A stretch of DNA of 6,459 bases from Betaproteobacteria bacterium (GCA_029863175.1 JAOTVX010000072.1:1-6459); one strand, 5' to 3'. Shown: positions 1-6,319, counted from the stretch's first letter. A program made the numbers and translations. Notes: generated from the sequence alone by a model not told the origin.

Positions 1-22
1 ACTCGGCAAGGTATGATGAAGC

Positions 23-82
23 GTGACGGGTGACGGGTGACGGGTGACGGGTGACGGGTGACGGGTGACGGGTGACGGGTGA
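23..82. repeat. Perfect heptamer tandem array, (GTGACGG)8 plus a 4-base partial copy
   Basis: Eight uninterrupted, identical copies of GTGACGG run from 23 to 78, followed by a partial GTGA at 79-82, where the sequence diverges. The plus strand meets TGA in every frame each 21 bases, so it cannot code on that strand. The perfect copies suggest recent expansion by replication slippage, so copy number may vary between strains. Two further units in the same phase occur in the livG-livF spacer. The biological role is unknown. Confidence 0.95.
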
Positions 83-98
83 TGCGCCGAACGCCCGT

Positions 99-130
99 GA
101 GATCGGGAGGTCGTAAGATCGGGAGATCGA
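99..130. repeat. Two-copy 16-bp imperfect tandem repeat
   Basis: Bases 99-114 and 115-130 match at 13 of 16 positions and share the core AGATCGGGAG (100-109 and 116-125). The repeat sits between the heptamer array and the reverse heptamer tract. It may be decayed repeat material of the same spacer; no function is assigned. Confidence 0.7.
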
Positions 131-155
131 CACATTCTTCTTTCCCTCTCCCGCC

Positions 156-204
156 CTCACGCCCTGACGCTCTCACGCAGATTCAGTCCACTCACCATTC
201 ACGC
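156..204. repeat. Degenerate tract of reverse-complement heptamer units (TCACG core)
   Basis: Units CTCACG (156), CTGACG (164), CTCACG (172), TTCAGT (182), CTCACC (191) and TTCACG (198) follow one another at 7 to 10 base spacing. Their core TCAC is the complement of the GTGA core of the array at 23-82. Parts of the two tracts could therefore pair across the intervening 75 bases. The spacing is irregular, so this is a weaker repeat than the first array. Confidence 0.55.
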
Positions 205-217
205 AGTTCGTAAAGAA

Positions 218-256
218 CGGCCTCATTTGACAGGCCGCAGACCGCAGTGCAACTAT
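218..256 (+). promoter_or_regulatory. Candidate sigma-70 promoter with a dyad over the -35 box
   Basis: A perfect TTGACA -35 hexamer lies at 227-232. The best -10 at acceptable spacing is AACTAT (251-256, 18-bp spacer), which matches TATAAT at only three positions but keeps the conserved A2 and T6. A perfect 6-bp inverted repeat, CGGCCT (218-223) and AGGCCG (232-237) with an 8-base centre, brackets the -35 box. That is where a repressor or activator site would be expected. The dyad has no T-run after it, so it is not a typical terminator. It lies 33 bases before the start codon of the binding-protein gene. Confidence 0.45.
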
Positions 257-275
257 TGTCGTCCGCCGCAAACAC

Positions 276-281
276 AGGAGG
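276..281 (+). promoter_or_regulatory. Strong ribosome binding site that fixes the start of the binding-protein gene
   Basis: AGGAGG is followed 7 bases later by ATG at 289, and the extra TGAT before the ATG extends the match to the 16S rRNA 3' end. The alternative in-frame ATG at 247 has no comparable site and would put 14 polar residues before the signal peptide. The ATG at 289 is therefore preferred. Confidence 0.85.
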
Positions 282-288
282 GGGTGAT

Positions 289-1527
289 ATGAAACCAATG
301 ATGGCAATTGTCAGAGTCCTTGCGATCCTGGCGCTCATGACTTCGGGCAGTACGCTTGCCCAGGAGCCGATCAAGATCGGGTTCAGCATGGCACTGACTG
401 GCGGCCTCGCCCCCGCGGGCAAAGCCGCCCTCATCGCCATGGAAATCTGGCGCGATGACACCAACAAGAAAGGCGGTCTGCTCGGAAGATCCGTGGAGTT
501 CGTCTACTACGACGACGCAACCCAGCCGGGCAAGGTTCCCTCTATCTACACCAAGCTTCTCGCGGTCGACAAGGTGGACCTCGTCGTGTCGAGCTACGGC
601 ACCAACGAAATTGCGCCGGCGATGCCGATCGTGATGCGCAAGAAGCTGGTGTTTCCGTCACTGTTCGGGCTGGCGGTAAACGACGAGTTCAAGTACGACC
701 GCTACTTCCAGATCATGCCGTCAGGGCCCGAGCCGAAGACGGACTGGTCGAAGGGCTTCTTCGATCTCGCGATGGCGCAGAAACCGAAGCCCAAGACCAT
801 CGCAATCGTTTCGGCGGATGCGGAATTCTCCCTCAACGCGGCGGGGGGGGCGCGCAAGAACGCGCAGCGGCTCGGCATGAAGATCGTGTATGACAAGACC
901 TACCCGCCCTCGACCACGGACTTCACACCAATCGTGCGCGCCATCCAGGCGACCAAGCCGGACATCGTCTACGTGGGCTCGTACCCGCCGGATTCGGTGG
1001 GCATGGTAAAGGCCGCCAACGAGGTCGGTCTGACGACGAAGATGTTCGGCGGCAGCATGGTGGGCCTGCAATTCGCGGCGATCCAGAAAAACCTCGGCCC
1101 GATGCTGAACGGCATCGTCAACTATGACTTCTGGGTGCCGGAGCCAACGCTGGACTTCCCCGGGGTGAAGGAATTTCTCGCGAAGTACCAGGCCGCGGCC
1201 AAGGGCAAAGGCGTCGATCCGCTCGGCCACTATCTGCCGCCCTACGCGTATGCCTACCTCCAGGTCCTGGCTCAGTCGGTACAGGCGGTGAAAGGCCTCG
1301 ACCAGGCCAAGCTCGCCGCGTATATGCACAAGACGACCTTCGATACGGTGGTCGGCAAGGTGAAATTCGGCAGCAACGGCGAATGGGCTAAGAGCCGTGT
1401 GCTGTTCGTCCAGTTCCGTGACGTCCAGCCGAACAATCTCGAGCAGTTCGCGGGCCCGGGCAAGCGCGTCGTGCTTCACCCGAAGGAGTGGAAGTCGGGC
1501 GAAATCGTCTACCCGTACAAGAAGTAG
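289..1527 (+). CDS. Periplasmic substrate-binding protein of a branched-chain amino acid/amide type ABC importer
   Basis: This 412-residue protein is the solute receptor of the importer encoded downstream. It begins with a Sec signal peptide: Lys2, a hydrophobic stretch at about residues 5-17, and a likely signal peptidase I site after Thr-Leu-Ala24. The mature protein opens with the IKIGFSMALTGG strand typical of type I periplasmic binding proteins (Peripla_BP_6, LivK-like). GGLLGR then leads to a YYDD strand end (about 62-76), and SSYGTNEIAP (101-110) corresponds to the ligand-contacting loop of the N-terminal lobe. Length is normal for the family. The start at 289 is set by the AGGAGG at 276. 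The family binds amino acids, amides, urea and aromatic acids. The ligand cannot be read from the sequence, but the linked monooxygenase suggests an aromatic one. A run of eight G lies at 843-850 within an intact frame. Confidence 0.93.
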   Translation: MKPMMAIVRVLAILALMTSGSTLAQEPIKIGFSMALTGGLAPAGKAALIAMEIWRDDTNKKGGLLGRSVEFVYYDDATQPGKVPSIYTKLLAVDKVDLVVSSYGTNEIAPAMPIVMRKKLVFPSLFGLAVNDEFKYDRYFQIMPSGPEPKTDWSKGFFDLAMAQKPKPKTIAIVSADAEFSLNAAGGARKNAQRLGMKIVYDKTYPPSTTDFTPIVRAIQATKPDIVYVGSYPPDSVGMVKAANEVGLTTKMFGGSMVGLQFAAIQKNLGPMLNGIVNYDFWVPEPTLDFPGVKEFLAKYQAAAKGKGVDPLGHYLPPYAYAYLQVLAQSVQAVKGLDQAKLAAYMHKTTFDTVVGKVKFGSNGEWAKSRVLFVQFRDVQPNNLEQFAGPGKRVVLHPKEWKSGEIVYPYKK

Positions 1528-1557
1528 TCCGCACACCCCGCAGGAGCCCGCGCAGCG

Positions 1558-2430
1558 GTGCTTTCGCTCGACCTTTTCGCGAATGCCATCGTCGCGGGCG
1601 TTCTGCTCGGCGGTTTCTACGCGGCTGTGGCGATCGGGCTGGCCATCGCTTTCGGCCAGCTCGACATCGTAAACATCGCGCACCCGGCGTTCGTCATCGT
1701 CGGCTCCTACGTCGCGTATATCGTCAATACCCATTTCGGGCTCGATCCGGTGCTGATCGGGGTGCTGGTCGCACCGGTCTTCTTCCTGGTCGGGGTCGCG
1801 ATCTATCGCATCTATTACGCCGCGTTCGAGCGCACCGGGCAGGAATCCCTGAGCGGGCTCGCATTTTTCTTCGGCCTGATGTTCATCATCGAGGTCGTGC
1901 TGATCCTCGTCTACGGCGTGGACTATCGCCTCGTCAGAGCCGGCTACATCGGTGAAACCATCGAGCTGGGCTTCGTCGGCATCCCGTTTCGCATGATGGT
2001 GCCGTTCGTGGTCGCCACCACGGGCACGACCGCGATCTATCTGTATCTTTCGCGGACGTTCACCGGGCGCGCGATTCTCGCGGTGGCCCAGGACCGCCTG
2101 GCACTGCAGCTGATGGGTGCCGACCCGGTCCGCATCAAGCAGTTCGCGTTTGGACTCGCCATCGCCACGACCGCGATCGCGGGTTCGCTCCTTATCATCA
2201 TCGGCCCGGTGGAGCCGTCGTTGGGCCGGCTCTACATCGGCCGCGTGTTTGCGATCGTCGTCCTTGGCGGCATGGGAAGCATCCCGGGGATGTTCATCGC
2301 CGCGCTGATCCTGGGCATCGTGGAGACGCTGGTGGCGACCTTCATGGGTCCTTCCTGGGCACCGGCGGTGGCCTTCGGTCTGCTGCTACTGACGCTGGCG
2401 CTCCGTCCCTCGGGACTTTTCGGCCGCTAG
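1558..2430 (+). CDS. livH: Branched-chain amino acid type ABC transporter permease, LivH family
   Basis: This is one of the two inner-membrane permeases forming the import channel, 290 residues and almost entirely hydrophobic with about eight membrane segments. Diagnostic stretches are the early LLGGFYAAVAIGLAIAFG helix, the GQLDIVNIAH loop (residues 33-42), the cytoplasmic ATPase-coupling segment TFTGRAILAVAQDR...MGADP (about 167-190), and LGGMGSIPG (236-244). All are typical of LivH (BPD_transp_2). The start is GTG. AGGAG at 1542-1546 lies 11 bases upstream, slightly far but the only candidate. The gene follows the binding-protein stop by 30 bases and precedes livM by 3 bases, so it is surely cotranscribed with livM. 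In-family substrate specificity is not readable from permease sequence. Confidence 0.95.
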   Translation: MLSLDLFANAIVAGVLLGGFYAAVAIGLAIAFGQLDIVNIAHPAFVIVGSYVAYIVNTHFGLDPVLIGVLVAPVFFLVGVAIYRIYYAAFERTGQESLSGLAFFFGLMFIIEVVLILVYGVDYRLVRAGYIGETIELGFVGIPFRMMVPFVVATTGTTAIYLYLSRTFTGRAILAVAQDRLALQLMGADPVRIKQFAFGLAIATTAIAGSLLIIIGPVEPSLGRLYIGRVFAIVVLGGMGSIPGMFIAALILGIVETLVATFMGPSWAPAVAFGLLLLTLALRPSGLFGR

Positions 2431-2433
2431 ACG

Positions 2434-3378
2434 ATGAAGATCAGCGTCTTCTGGGTCAGCATCGTCGCCCTATTGATCGCCGGCCTGGTTTTTACCGAGG
2501 TCGTGGGCAACGAGTATTACTTCACCGCGCTCTACGTGATCCTGCAGGCCACCATGATGGCGGTGGCCTGGAACATTCTCGGCGGATTTACCGGCTACGT
2601 AAACTTCGGCAGCGCAGCGTTTTTCGCCGTCGGCGCCTACACGGCCATCGCGCTCGACAAGGCGCTGGGCCTGCCGCTGCCTCTGTTGATCCTCGCCGCG
2701 GCCGCGGTATGCGGTCTCATCGGCCTCGGGGTCGGCTATCTCACCTTGCGCCTGAAAGGCGTCTACTTCGCGATCGCCACATTGGCCATGGCCATCGTGC
2801 TCGAAACGCTGGTGACCAACTGGACCTACGTGGGCGGTGCGCGCGGCGCCTACATCCTGACCCCGGAAAACCACCTCTGGTTCGACAGCTACATCCAGAT
2901 GCTCTTCATGTTGATGCTCGTGCTGACGCTGGGGTCGGTGGCCATTTCCCGCAGGCTCAACTCCACGCGCCTTGGCCGCGGGCTTGCTGCGATCCGTGAC
3001 GACGAGGTCGCTGCCGAGTGCGCGGGCGTGCCGACGCTGCGCCTGAAGCTCATCTCGACCACCGTGATGGGCGCCATGATGGGCGTTGCGGGTGCGCCCT
3101 ACCCCTTCTTTGTCACCTTCGTCGATCCGGTCTCGGCGTTCAATCTCTTCGTCGCCGTTAACGCAATCGCCATGCCGATGATCGGGGGCACTTCGCACTG
3201 GATCGGCCCCGTGATCGGCGCCCTCCTGGTGGGCTCGATGCAAGAGATCGTCACCGTCAACGTGTCTTCCGAGTTGAACGTGCTCATCGTCGGCGTCATG
3301 CTCGTCCTGTTCATCAGCCTCGCGCCCCAGGGCATCGTCGGACTGGTGCAGAAGCACATCCTGAGGCGCCGCCGGTGA
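2434..3378 (+). CDS. livM: Branched-chain amino acid type ABC transporter permease, LivM family
   Basis: This is the second channel subunit, 314 residues, and pairs with LivH. It shows an N-terminal hydrophobic helix, then WNILGGFTGYVNFGSAAFFAVGAY-like sequence (46-69) characteristic of LivM. The YFAIATLAMA helix (111-120) and a glycine-rich GGARGAY loop (134-140) follow. The ATPase-coupling motif runs from about residue 174 to 199, with LGRGLAAIRDDEVAAECAGV at its core. The C-terminus is a short basic tail (LRRRR). ATG at 2434 starts 3 bases after the livH stop and has no clear Shine-Dalgarno, so translation is probably coupled to livH. The gene's TGA overlaps the GTG start of livG by 4 bases, which again suggests coupling. 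Length is normal and the frame is intact. Confidence 0.95.
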   Translation: MKISVFWVSIVALLIAGLVFTEVVGNEYYFTALYVILQATMMAVAWNILGGFTGYVNFGSAAFFAVGAYTAIALDKALGLPLPLLILAAAAVCGLIGLGVGYLTLRLKGVYFAIATLAMAIVLETLVTNWTYVGGARGAYILTPENHLWFDSYIQMLFMLMLVLTLGSVAISRRLNSTRLGRGLAAIRDDEVAAECAGVPTLRLKLISTTVMGAMMGVAGAPYPFFVTFVDPVSAFNLFVAVNAIAMPMIGGTSHWIGPVIGALLVGSMQEIVTVNVSSELNVLIVGVMLVLFISLAPQGIVGLVQKHILRRRR

Positions 3379-4100
3379 GTTCTGTCGTTCTCCAGGTCAC
3401 AAGGCTCACAAAGCGCTTCGGCGGCTTCGTGGCGCTTCAGGACGTCGACCTCCACTTGAGCAGCGGAGAGCGGCTCGGGCTCATCGGCCCCAACGGCTCG
3501 GGCAAAACCACGCTCATCAACTGTGTCTCCGGGGCGCTCTACAACGACGAAGGTACGATCGCATTCGAGAATAGAGACATTACCCGCATGCCGCCGCACC
3601 GGCGTGCCCGCCTTGGCCTCGCACGCAGCTTCCAGATCCCCAAGCCTTTTCACAGCATGACGGTCCTTGAGAATCTGCGAGTCCCGCTCGAGTACGCCGC
3701 ATGGTCACGTGCAGAGCACCGTCATATCGTGGATGAGGCGATGGCGGTGCTGGAGATGATCGGCCTCAAGCACCGTGCCAATGTGAATTCCGCCGCGCTG
3801 ACGCAGGTGGACATGCGCAAGCTCGAGCTCGCGCGCGCGCTCGCCGCAAAGCCCAGGCTGCTGGTCTCGGACGAGGCCATGGCGGGCCTCTCGGGGTCCG
3901 AGGTCGACGAGATACTGGATATTCTCTTGGCGCTCAACGGGCGCGGTGTTGCGGTCATCATGATCGAGCACGTTATGCGCGCGGTGATGAAGTTTTCCGA
4001 ACGCATCGCCGTGCTGGTCGCCGGCCGCAAGATCGCGGACGGCGACCCGCAAGTGGTCGTGGCTAACCAGGAAGTGATAAAGGCCTACCTTGGTGAGTAG
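3375..4100 (+). CDS. livG: ABC transporter ATP-binding protein, LivG family, with a non-canonical signature motif
   Basis: This is one of the two cytoplasmic ATPases driving the importer, 241 residues. Walker A is GPNGSGKT (38-45) and the Q-loop glutamine is Gln87 in RSFQIPKPF. The signature position reads LTQVD (142-146) in place of LSGGQ and is followed by the normal RKLELARAL helix. Walker B is RLLVSDE (161-167), keeping the catalytic Glu167 but with Ser for a hydrophobic residue and Ala168 for the usual Pro (DEAMAGL). The switch histidine is His199 (MIEHVM). The short C-terminal IKAYLGE ending is typical of LivG. The GTG start at 3375 overlaps the livM stop (GTGA). The loss of both signature glycines is notable. 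I recall related Liv-type ATPases with similar degenerate signatures, so it is probably a subfamily trait rather than damage. Confidence 0.93.
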   Translation: MSSVVLQVTRLTKRFGGFVALQDVDLHLSSGERLGLIGPNGSGKTTLINCVSGALYNDEGTIAFENRDITRMPPHRRARLGLARSFQIPKPFHSMTVLENLRVPLEYAAWSRAEHRHIVDEAMAVLEMIGLKHRANVNSAALTQVDMRKLELARALAAKPRLLVSDEAMAGLSGSEVDEILDILLALNGRGVAVIMIEHVMRAVMKFSERIAVLVAGRKIADGDPQVVVANQEVIKAYLGE

Positions 4101-4193
4101 ACGAACGTGACGGGTGACAGGTCACAACACGCGGTTTAGTCCGTTCACCGTTAACGACTCACGTTTCATGTTTGACGTTTCACGAAAAGATAA
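4101..4193. repeat. livG-livF spacer made mostly of heptamer repeats in both orientations
   Basis: This 93-base gap interrupts an otherwise tightly packed operon. It contains two forward heptamers, GTGACGG (4107-4113) and GTGACAG (4114-4120), then GTCAC (4121-4125). After 17 bases come six consecutive units in exact 7-base phase from 4143 to 4184: GTTCACC, GTTAACG, ACTCACG, TTTCATG, TTTGACG, TTTCACG. Their consensus TTTCACG is the complement of a CGTGA-core heptamer. AACGTGA (4104-4110) is perfectly complementary to TCACGTT (4159-4165), so the transcript could fold here. I see no convincing promoter or terminator. Confidence 0.8.
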
Positions 4194-4925
4194 ATGACTT
4201 GCAGTATAGAAATCGATGAAGTAAGCGCCGGCTACGGGGCGGTGCAGGTGCTGGAATCGCTTTCGCTCTCGGTCAACGATGGGGAGACGGTGGCGCTCCT
4301 CGGCACCAACGGCAACGGCAAGAGCACGCTCATGAAGTGCATCATGGGCATCGTCCAGCCGACCGCCGGCCGCATCACGGCGGTGATCGACGACGTCGAG
4401 CACGATCTCATCGGCAAGCCGCCCGAGGCGATCGTCGATCTCGGCATCGCGCTGGTGCCAGAGGGGCGGCGCCTGTTCCCCAAGCTCACCGTCGAGGAGA
4501 ACCTGCTGCTCGGCGCCTACCGCAGCGCGGCGCGCGCGCGCATCGCCTACAACCAGGCGTTCTGCTACAAGGCGTTTCCACGGCTCGCGGAGCGCCGCCG
4601 CCAGCTCGCGGGCAGCCTGAGCGGCGGCGAGCAGCAGATGGTCGCCCTCGCCCGCGCGCTGATGACCGCGCCCAAGATCCTGCTGATTGACGAGCCTTCC
4701 GTGGGCCTCGCGCCGATTCTCGTGAAGAGCACTATCGACAAGATCCTGGAGCTAAAGGAGCGCTTCGGACTTACCGTGCTCATGGCCGAGCAGAACTTCA
4801 ACCAGGCAATTCGCATCGCCGACCGCGGCTACGTGATCGTACATGGCCGGATCGAGTTCGAAGGCGCCTCACGCGCGGACCTCGCCAACAACGACCTGGT
4901 CCACAAGCTCTACATGGGATTGTAG
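4194..4925 (+). CDS. livF: ABC transporter ATP-binding protein, LivF family
   Basis: This is the second ATPase of the importer, 243 residues, with fully canonical motifs. The N-terminus has the family's SAGYG aromatic loop (11-15). Walker A is GTNGNGKS (37-44), with Asn41 where many members have Ala. The LivF-typical VPEGRRLFPKLTVEENL (88-104) takes the place of the Q-loop region. The signature is LSGGEQQ (142-148) and Walker B is KILLIDEPSVGL (161-172). The switch region is AEQN (198-201), with the Gln that LivF proteins usually carry in place of His. The ATG at 4194 has only a weak A-rich AAAAGA upstream, and the repeat-filled spacer separates it from livG, so it lacks the tight coupling of the earlier genes. 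LivG has the degenerate signature and LivF the intact one, so ATP hydrolysis may be asymmetric; that is inference. Confidence 0.95.
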   Translation: MTCSIEIDEVSAGYGAVQVLESLSLSVNDGETVALLGTNGNGKSTLMKCIMGIVQPTAGRITAVIDDVEHDLIGKPPEAIVDLGIALVPEGRRLFPKLTVEENLLLGAYRSAARARIAYNQAFCYKAFPRLAERRRQLAGSLSGGEQQMVALARALMTAPKILLIDEPSVGLAPILVKSTIDKILELKERFGLTVLMAEQNFNQAIRIADRGYVIVHGRIEFEGASRADLANNDLVHKLYMGL

Positions 4926-4932
4926 CCGGGCC

Positions 4933-4944
4933 GCTGCGCGCAGC
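4933..4944. other. 12-bp perfect GC palindrome in the livF-monooxygenase spacer
   Basis: GCTGCGCGCAGC is its own reverse complement and lies 7 bases after the livF stop. The 44-base spacer (4926-4969) holds little else. No T-run follows, so it does not look like an intrinsic terminator and readthrough from livF is likely. Such palindromes arise readily by chance in GC-rich DNA. Confidence 0.35.
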
Positions 4945-4969
4945 CTCACCGTGAATCCATGACGATTCG

Positions 4970-6163
4970 ATGCCACGCGCCCTAGTCATCGGCGGCTCTC
5001 TCGGCGGGCTGCTCGTCGCCAATCTTCTTCTGCGCGCGGGCTGGGACGTTGAGGTCTTCGAGCAATCCAGTGAAGAGCTCTCCGGGCGCGGCGCGGGCAT
5101 CATTTCGCATCCCGAGCTCTATGCGGCGCTACAGGCGATCGGCGTCCTCCTCGACGAGAGCTATGGGGTGGATATTCCCCTGCGCATCACCTACGACCGC
5201 ACCGGCGCGACCGTCGCGACGCTCGCCGCGCAGCAGATTTTCACCAGTTGGGGTCGGCTCCATCAGCTGCTGAAAGCAGTGTTCCCGAACGAGCGCTATC
5301 ACTTGGGCCACGCGTTCGAGCGCTACAGCGAAAGCCCGGATGGCGTCACCGCGCACTTTGCGAACGGCAAATCCGCGCGCGGAGACCTTCTCGTCGGTGC
5401 CGACGGCATCCGCTCGAGCCTTCGCGCGCAGCTCGCGCCCGCTGCGCGCCCGCGCTACGCCGGCTATGTCGGCTGGCGGGGCCTGGCCGATGAGAATGCC
5501 GTGTCCCGCGAGGTGCACCGCGAGCTCTTCGACAAGTTCGCCTTCTGCCTGCCCGCGCGCGAGATGATGTTGTGCTATCCGGTCGCGGGCTTCACCAACT
5601 CGACCCGCCCCGGCGAGCGCTGCTTCAACATCGTGTGGTACCGGCCGACCGAGGAAACACATGAGCTACCCCTGCTGTGCACGGACACTAACGGCCGGCG
5701 CCACGAGATGTCGATTCCGCCCCCGCTCATCCGGGCCGACGTGCTCGCCGGGCTGCGCCGCGCGGCCGAAGCGCTGCTCGCGCCGCACCTCGCCGAGGTC
5801 GTACGACACTCACGCCAGCCTTTCTTCCAGGCGATCTTCGACGTCGAGTCACCCTATATGGCGGCCGGGCGGGTTGCGCTCCTTGGCGATGCCGCCTTCG
5901 TTGCGCGCCCGCACTGCGGCATGGGCGTGACCAAGGCCGCGGGCGACGCCACGGCCCTCGCAGGGTCGCTGCGGGAATCCCCGGGTGACGTACCGGCAGC
6001 GCTCTCGCGCTACGATGAACTGCGCCGGCGTTTCGGCGCCGCCGTCGTCGCCCACGGCCGCGAGCTCGGCTCCTGGCTGCAGGGCGAGGATACTCCCGAG
6101 GCTAGGCGTCATCACACACCGGAAGCGGCAATGGCCGAAATTGCGATTACCCGGGACTACTGA
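4970..6163 (+). CDS. FAD-dependent aromatic monooxygenase, 2,6-dihydroxypyridine 3-monooxygenase-like
   Basis: This 397-residue protein is a single-component flavoprotein hydroxylase of the PHBH-like group A class, using NAD(P)H and O2 to hydroxylate an activated aromatic ring. The N-terminal Rossmann motif is VIGGSLGGL (6-14), with Ser10 in the middle Gly position, and Glu31 is placed to bind the FAD ribose. ELSGRGAGI (36-44) and the DG motif GADGIRSSLR (143-152) follow, then YAGYVGWRGL (163-172). The GD motif is GRVALLGDAAFVARPHCGMG (300-319). The GGS variant, SGRGAGI, the YAGYV.WRG block and the length all resemble DhpH of nicotine degradation, including its C-terminal domain. Substrate identity is not proven; other hydroxypyridines or phenols are possible. 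It starts 44 bases after livF with no clear Shine-Dalgarno and is probably the operon's last gene. No terminator is seen after it. Confidence 0.88.
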   Translation: MPRALVIGGSLGGLLVANLLLRAGWDVEVFEQSSEELSGRGAGIISHPELYAALQAIGVLLDESYGVDIPLRITYDRTGATVATLAAQQIFTSWGRLHQLLKAVFPNERYHLGHAFERYSESPDGVTAHFANGKSARGDLLVGADGIRSSLRAQLAPAARPRYAGYVGWRGLADENAVSREVHRELFDKFAFCLPAREMMLCYPVAGFTNSTRPGERCFNIVWYRPTEETHELPLLCTDTNGRRHEMSIPPPLIRADVLAGLRRAAEALLAPHLAEVVRHSRQPFFQAIFDVESPYMAAGRVALLGDAAFVARPHCGMGVTKAAGDATALAGSLRESPGDVPAALSRYDELRRRFGAAVVAHGRELGSWLQGEDTPEARRHHTPEAAMAEIAITRDY

Positions 6164-6216
6164 AGCGCGCGCTGTCAGTCATCACTCGTAGATTAACTCA
6201 GTAGCCAAAAGCCTCT

Positions 6217-6280
6217 CCGCCAAGGACGCAGAGGGCGTGAAGGAAGAGAAAAGCTTCACCGCAAAGGCCGCCAAGGACGC
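6217..6280. repeat. Two copies of a 13-bp direct repeat (CCGCCAAGGACGC) around a small hairpin
   Basis: CCGCCAAGGACGC occurs identically at 6217-6229 and 6268-6280, 51 bases apart. Between them GTGAAG (6237-6242) and CTTCAC (6254-6259) form a 6-bp stem with an 11-base loop. In one forward frame the block (6201-6296) reads as a lysine/alanine-rich peptide with two AKDA words and no ATG. I judge it a non-coding repeat rather than a gene. It starts about 50 bases after the monooxygenase stop. Confidence 0.7.
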
Positions 6281-6319
6281 GAAGAACTACAAGTAGGAAT
6301 TCAAAACGCGGTACGTCCA

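Noticed and set aside
23..82. CRISPR array interpretation of the tandem repeats
   Set aside because: The units are 7 bp, contiguous and without spacers, and no cas genes are present.
247..288. Upstream in-frame ATG start for the binding protein
   Set aside because: There is no good Shine-Dalgarno sequence, and it would place 14 polar residues before the signal peptide. The AGGAGG at 276 supports ATG 289.
721..1734. Long minus-strand open frame (337 codons) opposite the binding-protein gene
   Set aside because: It is rich in Arg, Asp, Glu and His with no recognisable domain, and lies antisense to a well-supported gene. It is a GC-driven shadow.
2470..3357. Minus-strand open frame (295 codons) opposite livM
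   Set aside because: It has a low-complexity His/Asp/Glu/Arg composition mirroring the hydrophobic codons of livM, so it is a shadow frame.
4172..4199. Promoter for livF starting at TTGACG (4172-4177)
   Set aside because: A -10 at normal spacing would fall inside the start of livF. The hexamer is explained by the heptamer repeat.
5129..5662. Minus-strand open frame (177 codons) within the monooxygenase gene
   Set aside because: It is antisense to a gene with FAD motifs in order, and shows no ribosome binding site or domain.
5982..5991. GGGTGACG inside the monooxygenase gene resembling the heptamer
   Set aside because: It is a single occurrence encoding Pro-Gly-Asp in a conserved-looking reading frame, and is best taken as chance.
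6164..6173. AGCGCGCGCT palindrome directly after the monooxygenase stop as a terminator
   Set aside because: A perfect 10-bp palindrome leaves no loop and no T-run follows. It is common by chance in GC-rich DNA.
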